Shown here piece by piece: positions 53,593 through 62,907 of a DNA stretch of 64,000 nt. How positions within the stretch are numbered: the stretch's first letter is position 1; each line of letters starts with the position of its first letter. A model generated the notes under the pieces. That model had not been told where the DNA came from. It worked only from the letters and a program-made list of their open reading frames with translations, and did not search any database. Source of the DNA: Dolomitihabitans soli (GTDB taxonomy: Bacteria > Actinomycetota > Actinomycetes > Streptosporangiales > Streptosporangiaceae); assembly GCF_022213955.1 (NCBI RefSeq), contig NZ_JAKNTW010000006.1, forward strand, positions 186,001 through 250,000. Reading direction: 5' to 3'. Made by a program: the position numbers and the translations under genes.

Positions 53593-53892
53593 ATGAACAA
53601 GCGGGAACTCGTCGACGCCATCGCGGAGCGAGTCGGTGACAAGAAGACCGCCACCGAAGCCGTGAACGCCGTGCTTGAGGCCATCCAGAAGGCGGTCGCG
53701 GGCGGGGACAAGGTATCCATCACCGGCTTCGGCGCTTTCGAGATGGTGCACAAGCCCGCCCGTACGGCCAGGAACCCGTCGACCGGTGACCCGATCAAGG
53801 TGGCCGAGAGTTGGGCTCCGAAGTTCCGTCCCGGTGCGGACTTCAAGGAGCTGGTCAACGTCGGGGGCAAGAAGGCGGCCAAGAAGAAGTAA
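53593..53892 (+). CDS. hup: HU-family DNA-binding protein
   Basis: 99 aa nucleoid protein. MNKRELVDAIAERVGDKKTATEAVNAVLEAIQKAVAGGDKVSITGFGAFEM is the HU body, PARTARNPSTGDPIKVAESWAPKFRPGADFKELV contains the DNA-bending arm with its RNPxTG tip, and there is only a short basic tail (KKAAKKK). This is the short HU type, not the long lysine-rich HupS-like form. GGGGGAG nine bases before the ATG. Confidence 0.97.
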   Translation: MNKRELVDAIAERVGDKKTATEAVNAVLEAIQKAVAGGDKVSITGFGAFEMVHKPARTARNPSTGDPIKVAESWAPKFRPGADFKELVNVGGKKAAKKK

Positions 53893-53899
53893 CCGGCCG

Positions 53900-53941
53900 G
53901 CGTAGGCGCCCGCCGCCCGGAAAGGGCGCGGGCGCCTACGC
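53900..53941. terminator. Bidirectional terminator after hup
   Basis: GCGTAGGCGCCCG and CGCCC pair with GGGCG and CGGGCGCCTACGC (18 bp, one unpaired C, five-base loop). The right arm contains the stop codon of the convergent cold-shock-like gene. Confidence 0.75.
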
Positions 53942-54145
53942 TTGCCCGGGGAGCGGGAAGGTCGACAGCGTGATCGCCGTGATCTCGCCGCCGCTCACCG
54001 CGATGTTGACCCGCTGGCCCGAGCGGAGCAGCCGCAACGGCCCCGCGTCGAACGCCGCGGCGCCGAAGGGCACCTGGGTGCCGTCGTCGAGGAACACCGA
54101 CCCTGAACGGGTCGCCGGATCGAAGCTCCGCACGGTCGCCTGCAC
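53936..54145 (-). CDS. Cold-shock-domain-like small protein
   Basis: 69 aa: MQATVRSFDPATRSGSVFLDDGTQVPFGAAAFDAGPLRLLRSGQRVNIAV. The beta-strand pattern and the GSVFLDDG segment resemble the CSD barrel, but the RNP1 aromatic motif (GYGFI) of true Csp proteins is reduced, so RNA binding may be weak. GTG start. Probably leaderless: TACGCT ends seven bases before it. From memory Streptomyces also has a small gene here. Confidence 0.72.
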   Translation of the reverse strand: MQATVRSFDPATRSGSVFLDDGTQVPFGAAAFDAGPLRLLRSGQRVNIAVSGGEITAITLSTFPLPGQA

Positions 54146-54267
54146 GCGACCCAGCGTAAACCGTTTGCCCGCCGGAGGGCGATCCTGTGCGGGCCGCGCG
54201 TCACCCGGCGGATACCGACTTTTCGCGCTTTGGCTGGGCGAATGCCATCACCCAGCCGGGACCCAGG

Positions 54268-54948
54268 TCACGCTGACCGCTCGGTTGGAGGGGCTGGGAG
54301 GGTGAGGTCGGCCACCACGGCGGAGGTGTGCGGGCCGAGGCCGAGGGCGATGGCGATACGCAGGTCGTCGGGGGTGTCGACGTCGCGGCGCACCGAGTCG
54401 ACGCCCTGCGGGCACAACTCCTTGGCCCCGCCGGACAAGTGCCTCGCCCGGGACTCGCCGCCGAACCCGGGAGTGAACGGCAGGCCCGGCCGTACGCCGT
54501 AGAACGTCGTGCCCACGTCGGCGGCGTCGGGGAGGAACGACTGGTCGAACTCGGCGGCGGCGGTCAGCACCGTGGCCAGCTCGGCCGGGCGCAGGGCCGG
54601 CAGGTCGGCCTGGAGCGCGGCGACCGGGTCGCCGGGCGCCAGCCGTACGGCATGCGCGGCGCCCGCCCGCAGGGCGGTGTTGAGGCCCCGGTCGGGGTCG
54701 GTGACCACGTCGGCGCCGAGCGCGGCGAGCGGGCCCGCGGCGGCGGGATCGGCCGTCACCACGATCACCCTGGCGACGAGCGGGCAGGCCAGAGCCGCGG
54801 AGACGGTGTCGCAGGCCACCGCGACGGCCAGCCGTGAGCGGTGCGGGCCCGCCGCGGCGGCCAGCCTGGTCTTCGCCGCGACCAGCGTTTTCACCGGCAC
54901 GACGATGGACCAGCCGGTGGTTTCCTTGACGCGCATGCCCTCAAGCAT
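54268..54948 (-). CDS. fbiD: Phosphoenolpyruvate/2-phospholactate guanylyltransferase (F420 synthesis)
   Basis: 226 aa, also called CofC. Transfers GMP to PEP or 2-phospho-L-lactate to start the coenzyme F420 side chain. WSIVVPVKTLVAAKTRLAAAAGPHR is the nucleotide-binding loop with its Lys/Arg, and ALQADLPALRPAELATVL the metal-binding Asp. FYGVRPGLPFTPGFGGESRARHL is typical. Two ATG codons (54948, 54936) are possible. Confidence 0.93.
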   Translation of the reverse strand: MLEGMRVKETTGWSIVVPVKTLVAAKTRLAAAAGPHRSRLAVAVACDTVSAALACPLVARVIVVTADPAAAGPLAALGADVVTDPDRGLNTALRAGAAHAVRLAPGDPVAALQADLPALRPAELATVLTAAAEFDQSFLPDAADVGTTFYGVRPGLPFTPGFGGESRARHLSGGAKELCPQGVDSVRRDVDTPDDLRIAIALGLGPHTSAVVADLTLPAPPTERSA

Positions 54949-55016
54949 CTCGTCTCGACATCCCGTGCGGCCAACCGGGAGACTTATGGGGCATGCCGGA
55001 TCTCCTGGAGGAGTAC

Positions 55017-55721
55017 ATGAGCCGCTCCATTCGACCGTCGCGCTTCTGGGAGACCTTGGTCGTGGTGATCGTCAAGCCGCTCTCCTGGCTCCTCGTCAAG
55101 AAGGACTGGCGCAGAGGGGACCGGATCCCGCGGACCGGCGGTGTGATCATCGTCGCCAACCACCTCTCCTGGACCGACCCGGTCCTGCTGTCGCACTACC
55201 TCTACAACAACGGGCGCTGGCCGGTAGTCCTCGCCAAGGCGACGATTTTCAAGGTGCCGATCCTCGGCCACGCGGTCCGGTCGCTGTGCGCGATCCCCGT
55301 CCACCGGGCCAGCAGCGAGGCGTCCCAGTCACTGGAGGCGTCGGAGCAGCGGCTGCGTGACGGCGCGGCGGTGCTCTTCTACCCCGAGGGCACCTGCACC
55401 CGCGACCCCGACCTGTGGCCGATGGCGGGCAAGACGGGCGCCGCGCGGCTGGCCCTGCGCAGCGGCGTGCGGGTGATCCCGGTGGCCCACTGGGGATCCC
55501 AGGAACTGCTGCCGTACGGCGCGAAGAAGCCCAGGCTGTTCCCGCGCAAGACGTTCCGGGTGCAGGTGGGGCCGCCGGTCGACCTGTCGAAGTACGACGG
55601 CATGCCGCTGGAAGGGGAGGTGCTGCGCGAGGCGACGGCCGACATCATGGCGGCGATCACGGCCCAGCTCGCCGAACTCCGTGGGGAGAAGGCGCCGTCC
55701 GCGCGGCCTCCTGGGAACTGA
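55017..55721 (+). CDS. plsC: 1-acylglycerol-3-phosphate O-acyltransferase
   Basis: 234 aa PlsC-type enzyme of phospholipid synthesis. NHLSWTDP is the catalytic NHx4D box, [11 protein letters not shown] and [27 protein letters not shown] the substrate boxes, and [14 protein letters not shown] block IV. ATG 55017 with GGAG six bases upstream is preferred over ATG 54993. Starts a run with gpsA (20 bases apart), so the two feed the same lipid pathway. Confidence 0.92.
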   Translation: MSRSIRPSRFWETLVVVIVKPLSWLLVKKDWRRGDRIPRTGGVIIVANHLSWTDPVLLSHYLYNNGRWPVVLAKATIFKVPILGHAVRSLCAIPVHRASSEASQSLEASEQRLRDGAAVLFYPEGTCTRDPDLWPMAGKTGAARLALRSGVRVIPVAHWGSQELLPYGAKKPRLFPRKTFRVQVGPPVDLSKYDGMPLEGEVLREATADIMAAITAQLAELRGEKAPSARPPGN

Positions 55722-55741
55722 CGACCGCGTACGGTGAAGGG

Positions 55742-56749
55742 ATGACCAAAGCCGTCGTTTTCGGAACCGGCTCGTGGGGCACCACGTTCGCCATGCTCCT
55801 CGCCGAAGCCGGGACCCAGACGACACTGTGGGGTCGCCGGGCCGAGATCGTCGAGTCCATCGACCTGCGGCACGAGAACCCCGACTACCTGCCGGGAATC
55901 GTGCTGCCCGCCGCGCTGCGGGCGACGACGGATGCCGCGGAGGCACTCGACGGAGCCGACTTCGTGGTGCTGGCCGTGCCGTCGCAGTCGCTGCGCGGCA
56001 ACCTCGCCGGGTGGGCGCCGCACATCCCCCGTGACGCGGTGCTGGTGAGCCTGATGAAGGGCATCGAGCTGGGCACCACCAAACGGATGAGCGAGGTGAT
56101 CAGCGAGGTCGCCGGAGTGCCGGACGGACGGGTCGCGGTGGTCTCGGGCCCGAACCTGGCCAGGGAGATCGCCGACCGTCAGCCCGCCGCGGCCGTGGTG
56201 GCCTGTACGGACGAGTCGGTCGCCGGGCGGTTGCAGGAGGCGTGCCACGTGCCGTGGTTCCGCCCGTACACCAATCCCGACGTGGTGGGCGCCGAGCTCG
56301 GCGGCGCGGTCAAGAACGTGATCGCGCTGGCCGTCGGCGTGGCGGTCGGCATGGGGTTCGGTGACAACGCGCGGGCGACGCTGATGACGAGAGGGCTGGC
56401 GGAGATCTCCCGCCTCGGCGCGGCGCTGGGCGGCGATCCGCATACGTTCGCCGGGTTGGCCGGAATGGGCGACCTTGTAGCGACCTGTACGTCACCGCTG
56501 TCGAGGAATCGCACCTTCGGCGAGAACCTGGGCCGTGGCATGACCCTGGCCGAGGTCATCGCCGCCACCAAGCAGACCGCCGAGGGCGTCAAATCATGCG
56601 AGTCCGTCCTCGAACTGGCCAGAAAGCACGACGTGGAGATGCCGATCACCGAGGTCGTGGTGGGGGTCGTGCACGACGGAATGACGCCCGGCGAGGCCGC
56701 GGTGCTGCTGATGTCGCGGACTCCCAAAGCGGAACGGTACGGCGTGTGA
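55742..56749 (+). CDS. gpsA: Glycerol-3-phosphate dehydrogenase [NAD(P)+]
   Basis: 335 aa. Makes glycerol-3-phosphate from dihydroxyacetone phosphate for phospholipids. Rossmann motif [49 protein letters not shown], catalytic Lys in [37 protein letters not shown], and [29 protein letters not shown] follows GAAGGG. Confidence 0.97.
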   Translation: MTKAVVFGTGSWGTTFAMLLAEAGTQTTLWGRRAEIVESIDLRHENPDYLPGIVLPAALRATTDAAEALDGADFVVLAVPSQSLRGNLAGWAPHIPRDAVLVSLMKGIELGTTKRMSEVISEVAGVPDGRVAVVSGPNLAREIADRQPAAAVVACTDESVAGRLQEACHVPWFRPYTNPDVVGAELGGAVKNVIALAVGVAVGMGFGDNARATLMTRGLAEISRLGAALGGDPHTFAGLAGMGDLVATCTSPLSRNRTFGENLGRGMTLAEVIAATKQTAEGVKSCESVLELARKHDVEMPITEVVVGVVHDGMTPGEAAVLLMSRTPKAERYGV

Positions 56750-56999
56750 CCGGTTGCACGTCGCGGAACACCCCGCTCCGCCCCGCCTCGCACAAGCGTC
56801 TGGCGCGCCACCGCCCGTCCCTTCGAGTGCTCCGCCGGGTACGCCGAGGCGCCCGGCGAGCGCAGCGGGCGACGTCGGCTTCGCCATCGGTTCGGCGGCC
56901 GCCGAGGACCTGACCAGGGCGCTCGGCACCCTCCGCCCGTCGACCGGACACGTGTCTGAGCGCAGGATCGACCACCCAGACGCGATAGATTCGGGCATC
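56750..56999. other. Gap between gpsA and ddl with no gene
   Basis: The ddl frame stays open upstream to 56754 but the translated residues there look non-coding (Pro/Ala/Arg-rich, no SD). TAGATT at 56986-56991 is a probable -10 box for ddl, nine bases from its ATG, so the mRNA would be nearly leaderless. Confidence 0.5.
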
Positions 57000-58097
57000 A
57001 TGAACGAACACCGTGAGATCCGGCCGCGGGTCGCCATCGTCTTCGGCGGCCGCAACTCCGAGCACGCCGTGTCCCTTCTCGGGGCGGGCAGCGTGCTGGA
57101 GGCGATCGACCGGACCAAGTACGACGTCGTCCCCGTGGGAATCGCCCCGGACGGCCGCTGGGTCCTCGCCACGAGCGACCAGCGGTTCGCCATCGAGGCC
57201 ACGGTCGACGAGTCGGGCACCGCGCTCGCCCTGCCCTCCGGCGGCGCCGAGCTGGTGGCGCTCGCGCCCGGTGCCATCCCGGTGGAGCTGGGCAAGGTCG
57301 ACGTGGTCTTCCCCGTGCTGCACGGCCCCTTCGGCGAGGACGGCACCATCCAGGGGCTGCTGGAGATGGCCGGCGTCCGCTATGTCGGATCCGGCGTGCT
57401 GGCCAGCGCGGTGGGCATGGACAAGGCGTACATGAAGATGGTGCTGGCCGCCTCCGGCCTGCCCGTCGGCCCCTACGTGGTGATCCGCGACCGCGACTGG
57501 CGGCTCGACCGTGACCGGGTCGTGAAGGAGGTCGAGGCGCTCGGCTGGCCGGTCTTCGTCAAGCCGTCCCGGGCGGGTTCCAGCCAGGGCATCTCCAAGG
57601 CGAACGACCTGGAGGAGCTGGAGCGGGCCGTCGACTTCGCCAGGGAGCACGACCCCAAGGTGCTCGTCGAGGCCGCCATCGCGGGCCGGGAGATCGAGTG
57701 CGCGGTCCTGGAGTCGTTCGGCGACGAGCCCGCCACGGCGAGCCTGCCGGGCGAGGTGCTGGCGGGCGAGGATCACGAGTTCTTCGACTTCTCCGCCAAG
57801 TACCACGAGGGCCAGATGTCGCTCGCCGTGCCCGCCGACATCCCGCCGCACGTCACCGAGGAACTGCGGGCCATGGCGGTGCGCGCCTTCGAAGCGCTGA
57901 GCTGCGAGGGGCTCTCCCGGGTCGACTTCTTCTACACGCCGCAGGGCGAGATCGTGCTCAACGAGATCAACACGATGCCCGGCTTCACCTCGCTGTCCGT
58001 CGCCCCTCAGCTCTTGGCCGCCTCCGGCCTGCCGTACTCGGGGCTGGTGGACCATCTGATCCAGCTCGCCCTGAACCGCCAGACGGGTCTCCGCTAG
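57000..58097 (+). CDS. ddl: D-alanine--D-alanine ligase
   Basis: 365 aa ATP-grasp enzyme making the D-Ala-D-Ala of peptidoglycan. VAIVFGGRNSEHAVSLLGAGSVL (N-terminal, Glu-His), FPVLHGPFGEDGTIQGLLEMAGVRYVGSGVLASAVGMDK, WPVFVKPSRAGSSQGISK (ATP Lys and loop) and IVLNEINTMPGFTSLS (Mg ligands). dacB at 7.7 kb acts on its product. ATG 57000. Confidence 0.97.
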   Translation: MNEHREIRPRVAIVFGGRNSEHAVSLLGAGSVLEAIDRTKYDVVPVGIAPDGRWVLATSDQRFAIEATVDESGTALALPSGGAELVALAPGAIPVELGKVDVVFPVLHGPFGEDGTIQGLLEMAGVRYVGSGVLASAVGMDKAYMKMVLAASGLPVGPYVVIRDRDWRLDRDRVVKEVEALGWPVFVKPSRAGSSQGISKANDLEELERAVDFAREHDPKVLVEAAIAGREIECAVLESFGDEPATASLPGEVLAGEDHEFFDFSAKYHEGQMSLAVPADIPPHVTEELRAMAVRAFEALSCEGLSRVDFFYTPQGEIVLNEINTMPGFTSLSVAPQLLAASGLPYSGLVDHLIQLALNRQTGLR

Positions 58098-58171
58098 GTG
58101 CGAGCCCAGGGCGCAGCAGCGGGGGTCGCGCGTGTGGGTGCGACCCGGCCGGTTCGGCTTCGGGGTGAGCG

Positions 58172-58597
58172 TCAGGCCGGGAGGGCTTTCTTGATCGGAG
58201 CGGAGAGGTCGACGAGCACGTCACCGGCCCGGTGCTTGCGCGACACGGTCACCTCGACGTAGCCCACGCCGGTCACCGCCGTGTAGAGGGTGTCGGCCTT
58301 CGGGTCGGGGAACCATCCCACGCCGTCGATCTCCGAGAGCCGGTCGGTCGCCGCCATCCTGGCCGGTCGTGGCACGCCGCAGCGCAGCGCGATCTCGGCC
58401 TCCCCCCAGACGACCACGTAGGGCGACTTCGGGTCGGACTCCGTCCGGCCGACGCCGTCGAGGGTCTGCGGCAGCAGGCCGTTCAGCTCCTGGCAGGCGG
58501 CGGCCGCCGGCCCGTCGGGCTTGGGCGGCTCCACCCGCACGGCGCCGCCGCACGCCGCGAGCGAGAGTACGGCGAGCGATGCGATGACAGCTCTCAA
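58172..58597 (-). CDS. DUF3515 lipoprotein
   Basis: 141 aa. Lipobox LAAC (Cys 16). Conserved DUF3515 core: CQELNGLLPQTLDGVGRTESDPKSPYVVVWGEAEIALRCGVPRP...GVGWF. Three Cys in the mature protein including the lipid anchor. Unknown function; its place beside ddl and thiL is recalled as conserved in actinomycetes. TTG start. Convergent with ddl. Confidence 0.88.
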   Translation of the reverse strand: MRAVIASLAVLSLAACGGAVRVEPPKPDGPAAAACQELNGLLPQTLDGVGRTESDPKSPYVVVWGEAEIALRCGVPRPARMAATDRLSEIDGVGWFPDPKADTLYTAVTGVGYVEVTVSRKHRAGDVLVDLSAPIKKALPA

Positions 58598-58609
58598 CGG
58601 TGATCCAGG

Positions 58610-58843
58610 TCAGATGTGGACGATGGGACACGTAAGAGTACGCGTGATCCCTTCGACCGCCTGAATCTGGGCCACGACGAGCTTGCCCAGTTCGTCGACG
58701 TTTCTCGCCTCGGCCCTGACGATGACGTCGTAGGGCCCCGTCACGTCTTCGGCCTGGGTGACACCGGAGATCCCGGCGATCTCCAGCGCCACGCTCGCGG
58801 CCTTGCCGACCTCGGTCTGGATAAGGATGTAGGCCTGCACCAT
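58610..58843 (-). CDS. Stand-alone Lrp/AsnC ligand-binding (RAM) domain
   Basis: 77 aa: MVQAYILIQTEVGKAASVALEIAGISGVTQAEDVTGPYDVIVRAEARNVDELGKLVVAQIQAVEGITRTLTCPIV, a full alpha/beta RAM domain without HTH. Such proteins bind amino acids and may modulate full-length Lrp proteins. ATG 58843 has GGGAGG six bases upstream. Twelve bases before the DUF3515 gene, so probably co-transcribed. Confidence 0.9.
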   Translation of the reverse strand: MVQAYILIQTEVGKAASVALEIAGISGVTQAEDVTGPYDVIVRAEARNVDELGKLVVAQIQAVEGITRTLTCPIVHI

Positions 58844-58924
58844 CACGTCCTCCCGGGCGGGCTGAGCTGAATTGGATCAGCGCCGAAGGGCCACCGTACC
58901 CTGTGTTGCGACAGGAGGTGCACC

Positions 58925-59887
58925 ATCACAGTCGGAGATCTCGGAGAATTCGGAGTTGTTGCACGGATTGCCGGGCGTTTGCCGCAGAGCGCGGCGGTGC
59001 TACTTGGCCCCGGTGACGACGCCGCACTGGTCAGCGCGCCCGACGGACGAGTCGTCGTGACGACCGATCTGTTACTAGAGGGTAGGCATTTCCGCCGCGA
59101 TTGGTCCAGTGGGTACGACATCGGTCGAAAAGCGGCAGCTCAGAATCTTTCCGACATTGTCGCCATGGGGGCCGGTCCCACCGGCCTGGTGGTGGGCCTC
59201 GGCCTGCCCGTCGACCTCGCCACAGCGTGGCTCGACGCGCTCACCGACGGCTTCCGGGACGAGTGCGCGCTGGTGGGGGCCAGCGTCGTCGGCGGCGACA
59301 TCGCGCGCTCGGAACAGATCGTGCTCGGCGTGACCGCTCTCGGAGATCTCGCCGGACGTCCCCCGGTGACCCGTTCGGGCGCCCGCCCCGGCCACGTCGT
59401 CGCCCTCACCGGGCGGCTCGGGCACGCCGCCGCCGGCCTCGCGCTTCTCCAGTCGGGCCGGGACCTCTCCGGCTCCTCGTTCGCCGGGGAACTCGTCGGG
59501 GCGCACCAGCGGCCGTGCCCGCCGTACCCGGAAGGGGTGCGCGCGGCCGAGCTGGGGGCGACGGCGATGCTCGACGTCAGCGACGGGCTCGTGCAGGATC
59601 TCGCGCATGTCGCGAAGGCGAGCGGGGTGGCGATCTCACTGGACCCCCGGGCGCTGGTTCCCGAGGATTCGCTGAGGGCGGCTGCCGGGTTCCTGGGGGC
59701 CGATCCGCTCGACTGGATGCTTACAGGGGGTGACGATCATGCACTCGTCGCCACCTTCCCGCAGGGGGGTGCACTCCCCCCCGAATGGCGGGTGGTGGGT
59801 GAGGTTCTCCCAGGTGACGGCGGTGTTGCCGCTGTTACGGTGCAGGGCCGGGCCGTACGGCGGGGCGGGTGGGATCACTTCCGATAG
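58925..59887 (+). CDS. thiL: Thiamine-monophosphate kinase
   Basis: About 320 aa. Phosphorylates thiamine monophosphate to the diphosphate used, for example, by IlvB. AVLLGPGDDAALV (the GDD metal site), VVTTDLLLEGRHFRRDW, GRKAAAQNLSDIVAMGA, GLPVDLATAWLDALTDGF, AMLDVSDGLVQDLAHVA, GGDDHALVATFP. The N-terminal segment TVGDLGEFGVVARIAGRLPQ, expected in ThiL, is encoded upstream of the first standard in-frame start (TTG 58979). The only codon with good SD spacing is ATC 58925, six bases after AGGAGG. The start is therefore probably a rare AUC. Confidence 0.9.
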   Translation: MTVGDLGEFGVVARIAGRLPQSAAVLLGPGDDAALVSAPDGRVVVTTDLLLEGRHFRRDWSSGYDIGRKAAAQNLSDIVAMGAGPTGLVVGLGLPVDLATAWLDALTDGFRDECALVGASVVGGDIARSEQIVLGVTALGDLAGRPPVTRSGARPGHVVALTGRLGHAAAGLALLQSGRDLSGSSFAGELVGAHQRPCPPYPEGVRAAELGATAMLDVSDGLVQDLAHVAKASGVAISLDPRALVPEDSLRAAAGFLGADPLDWMLTGGDDHALVATFPQGGALPPEWRVVGEVLPGDGGVAAVTVQGRAVRRGGWDHFR

Positions 59888-59987
59888 TGACAAAGGTAAC
59901 TCTGTGACAATCGTGAAATTTGTGACATAGAAGTGTTTGAGATGTTATGAAGATGGGCGGCCATGGTTCCCGACAGGAAGGGCCGTG

Positions 59988-61781
59988 ATGGGTCGCCATG
60001 ACAACGAAGGACAGGAGCAACCCCGCAAACGCGGCAAACGACAGCCGCGCCGTACTGCGGAGCCCCTGCAGCCCGACACGTCCGACGCCACCCCGCGACG
60101 GCTTCCCGCTGATGACGACGCCGCCGAATGGACGGCCGAATGGCACCTGCCCGACGACGACCTGAACGATCCGTCGTCCCCGTGGACCCCGGACCGCCAG
60201 GACCGGCACCCGGAGCACGGCGAAGCCGTCCCCGACCGGCCGCTCTCGCCGGTGGAGTCCGGTGAGGCGACGGGTCAGTGGGCTCCCGACTGGTCACAGC
60301 AGCCGGTCGAGTCCGGTGAGGCGACAGGCCAGTGGACGCCCGACTGGTCACAGCAGCCCGCCGAGCCCGGCCAGGCGACAGGTCAGTGGAGCCAGGACTG
60401 GCCGTCGTCGGCCCCCGAGCTGGGAAACGCCTGGGTTCAGGGCACACCGCGATCGGCCGCCGAGACAGGTGAGCCGACCGGTCAGTGGACCTCCGACTGG
60501 CCGCAGCAGTCGTCCGAACTCGGGGAGACGGCCGGTCGCCGCACCTCCGACCCGGGACGGCCGTTCGCCGATCCGGAGGCGACCGGTCAGTGGGCCGCCG
60601 AGCCCGCACCCCAGGACGCGGACGATCTCCCGTGGAATCCCGAACTGCCGGGCCGGGGCGCCGGCCGCGGGGCGTACGAACCCTCGGCTGCGGCCGATGG
60701 CCTGCCTGAGGCCGGTGGACCGGGGGAGAGGACGGGGCAATGGGCGACCGAGGGGACCCTGCACCCGCAGGACCGCCTCGTCTACTCCGGCGCCGCGGAG
60801 ACCTCCACGTTCCAACAGGCCGGCTTCGAACAGGCCGGCACGCAACCGGGCGAGTTCGAACCGCCCAAGCCTTCACGCGGGGGAAGGCGTAAGAAGAAGA
60901 ACGACTTCCTCGACTCAGGGTGGAACGAGGACGCGCCCAAGAAGAGCAAGCGGACGATGATCCTCTCGATGGCCGCCGCGGTGGCGCTGCTCGGCGGGAC
61001 CGTGGCCGGGGTACAGATCATGACGCGTCCGACGGGAGTGTCGGCGGCCTGCCCGCCGAGCGAGGACTGCGCCGTGGTGGCCCCCAACCCGGTGGCCCCC
61101 GACCCCGCCACGACCGCCCCCGCCGACCCCGAGGCCACGGAGACGGAGAGCCCCGAGAAGCCCAGGACCCCTAAGGCCACCGGCGCCACGCGGGCGCCCA
61201 CCAGTCCTGCGTCGTCCCCTCCGACCCGCCGTGTCGTGCCCAAGCGCACTCCCTCCGCCTCTCCCACCGAGAAGGAGCAGGACGCGGGGATCGACGACCA
61301 GCCGACCCCGCCACCGGACGTCAGGATCGAGGAGAAGGAGGACGAGGAGGAGGAGAAGAAGCGGCTGGACGCGCCCACCCCCGGTCCCACCACCGCCCCT
61401 CCGACGACCACGCCTCCTCCCACCTCCGGACCGCAACCGGAGCCGGACGACCCCGGCTTCGAACAGCAGGGACTCGTTGACCTGGACATCCGGGTGGGAT
61501 TCGACGTGCTCACCAACCGGCTCACCCGCTACGAGGCCGAGATCTCCGTGGTGAACGCCTCCGCGGCGGCGCTGCCCGGCCTCACGCTGAGCGTCCCGGT
61601 GGGCGGCGTGGTGAGAGACGTCGAAGGGGCCGACTGGGAGCAGCAGGGCGGAACCCTCGTGCTGCGATACGCCGGGGACATGCCCGCCGGCGACCAGCTG
61701 ACGATCACCTTCACCGCTCTCGGTAACCCCGAAGCCCCCGACACCTGCGAAGTCTCCGGAGGCACCTGCGAACTGACCTAG
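59988..61781 (+). CDS. TGQW-repeat membrane protein with extracellular beta domain
   Basis: About 597 aa, type II-like layout. Cytoplasmic part (1-320) is Pro/Asp/Glu/Trp-rich with six or seven copies of a 17-18 residue unit of the form SGEATGQWTPDWSQQP (about 85-210), plus later GERTGQW. A basic stretch (RRKKKNDF...KKSKR) precedes one membrane helix (about 322-343). Outside follow a Pro/Thr/Ser linker with two Cys and an acidic run, and a C-terminal beta-sandwich (about 490-597; VDLDIRVGFDVLTNRLTRYEAEISVVNASAAALPGLTLSVPVG) somewhat like CBM2. Function unknown. ATG 59988 with AGGAAGG eight bases upstream. Confidence 0.8.
   Translation: MGRHDNEGQEQPRKRGKRQPRRTAEPLQPDTSDATPRRLPADDDAAEWTAEWHLPDDDLNDPSSPWTPDRQDRHPEHGEAVPDRPLSPVESGEATGQWAPDWSQQPVESGEATGQWTPDWSQQPAEPGQATGQWSQDWPSSAPELGNAWVQGTPRSAAETGEPTGQWTSDWPQQSSELGETAGRRTSDPGRPFADPEATGQWAAEPAPQDADDLPWNPELPGRGAGRGAYEPSAAADGLPEAGGPGERTGQWATEGTLHPQDRLVYSGAAETSTFQQAGFEQAGTQPGEFEPPKPSRGGRRKKKNDFLDSGWNEDAPKKSKRTMILSMAAAVALLGGTVAGVQIMTRPTGVSAACPPSEDCAVVAPNPVAPDPATTAPADPEATETESPEKPRTPKATGATRAPTSPASSPPTRRVVPKRTPSASPTEKEQDAGIDDQPTPPPDVRIEEKEDEEEEKKRLDAPTPGPTTAPPTTTPPPTSGPQPEPDDPGFEQQGLVDLDIRVGFDVLTNRLTRYEAEISVVNASAAALPGLTLSVPVGGVVRDVEGADWEQQGGTLVLRYAGDMPAGDQLTITFTALGNPEAPDTCEVSGGTCELT
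60250..60600 (+). repeat. Tandem repeat encoding TGQW units
   Basis: About six imperfect copies of a 51-54 base unit. The first two (near 60252 and 60306) are nearly identical, later ones drift (Leu-Gly-Asn, Thr-Gly-Glu variants). All preserve the reading frame. Looks like tandem duplication with selection for GQW and DW. Confidence 0.75.
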
Positions 61782-61841
61782 ACCACCGGGCCGGCCGTCG
61801 CTGGGTGAGAACCCGGTGACGGCGACTGGTTGGATGGAGAC

Positions 61842-62657
61842 ATGACGGTTTCTACGCCTCCGCTTGTGCTGACCGTTGCCGGGTCCGACTCGGCCGGCGG
61901 TGCGGGCATCCAGGCAGACCTGAAGACGATGCTGGCCCTGGGCACGCATGGCATGAGCGTGATCGCCGCCGTTACGGCGCAGAACTCGCTCGGCGTCCAG
62001 GGCTACTGGGAGCTGCCGCCCGAGGCGGTGCGCGCCCAGCTCGACTCGGTGCTGGGCGACATCGGCGCCCAGGCGATCAAGACGGGCATGCTGGCGTCGG
62101 CGGTGCTGGTCGAGACGGTGGCCGACGTGCTGTCCGGGGTCTCGATGCCGGTGATCGTCGACCCGGTGGGAGTCTCCAAGCACGGTGACCCCCTGCTCGC
62201 TCCCGACGCCGTGGAGACGGTGAAGTCACTCCTGCTCCCGACCGCCACCGTGGTCACGCCCAACCTGTGGGAGGTGGCCCAGCTCACCGGCATCAAGGTC
62301 GACGACGAGCGGGACCTGCCGCGTGCCGCGGAGGCCATCCTCGCCCTCGGGCCGACGTGGGCGCTGATCAAGGGCGGCCATCTCCCAGGCGAACCGGTCG
62401 ACCTGCTCACCGACGGCACCCAGGAGTTCCGTTTCACCGCCGAACGCCACGACAACCGCCACACCCACGGCACCGGCTGCACCCTGGCCTCGGCGATCGC
62501 CTCCTACATGGCACACGGCGAAGACGTGCCCAGCGCCGTGGCCAAGGCCAAGCACTACGTCACCGGAGCCCTCGCCCACGGCTTCCCCCTGGGCGCCGGC
62601 ATCGGCCCGGTCGACCACGCCTGGCAATGGCGCACCCACCGCAGCTCCGGACGCTGA
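61842..62657 (+). CDS. thiD: Hydroxymethylpyrimidine (phosphate) kinase
   Basis: 271 aa ribokinase-fold enzyme of thiamine synthesis. [45 protein letters not shown] (substrate loop), [54 protein letters not shown] (anion hole and catalytic Asp replaced by Cys, as usual in ThiD). ATG 61842; GGAG just upstream. It works in the same pathway as thiL 2 kb upstream. Confidence 0.96.
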   Translation: MTVSTPPLVLTVAGSDSAGGAGIQADLKTMLALGTHGMSVIAAVTAQNSLGVQGYWELPPEAVRAQLDSVLGDIGAQAIKTGMLASAVLVETVADVLSGVSMPVIVDPVGVSKHGDPLLAPDAVETVKSLLLPTATVVTPNLWEVAQLTGIKVDDERDLPRAAEAILALGPTWALIKGGHLPGEPVDLLTDGTQEFRFTAERHDNRHTHGTGCTLASAIASYMAHGEDVPSAVAKAKHYVTGALAHGFPLGAGIGPVDHAWQWRTHRSSGR

Positions 62658-62907
62658 TGCCAGCCCGTCGGCACTGCGTTGAGAACGCGGGACGCTGTGC
62701 TGAGTCGGTCTCACCGAGGTGATCTGCTCGGCTGCACCCGCGCCCGGCCCGCGCCGCCTTCCGATGGCCTGGAACCGAGTGGTGTGAAGTATGCGTCTGG
62801 GTCGAACGAGGTGGCCGGAGAACACGCGCTGACCACTCCTGGGTCTGCTCACCTTGTGCGGCTGTGGGTGATGCTGCGGCTCGGCGTGCAGGCACCAGGT
62901 CAGCGGG

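Noticed and set aside
53936-54145. True cold-shock protein Csp
   Set aside because: Kept as cold-shock-like only: the aromatic RNP1 motif is not present, so the standard Csp name is not justified.
56754-56999. N-terminal extension of ddl
   Set aside because: The frame is open but the extra 82 residues are low-complexity, the ligase motif starts right after ATG 57000, and a -10 box lies in between.
60250-60600. Repeats that could be taken for a CRISPR array
   Set aside because: Units are contiguous 51-54 base coding repeats without unique spacers and keep a reading frame; no cas genes are near.
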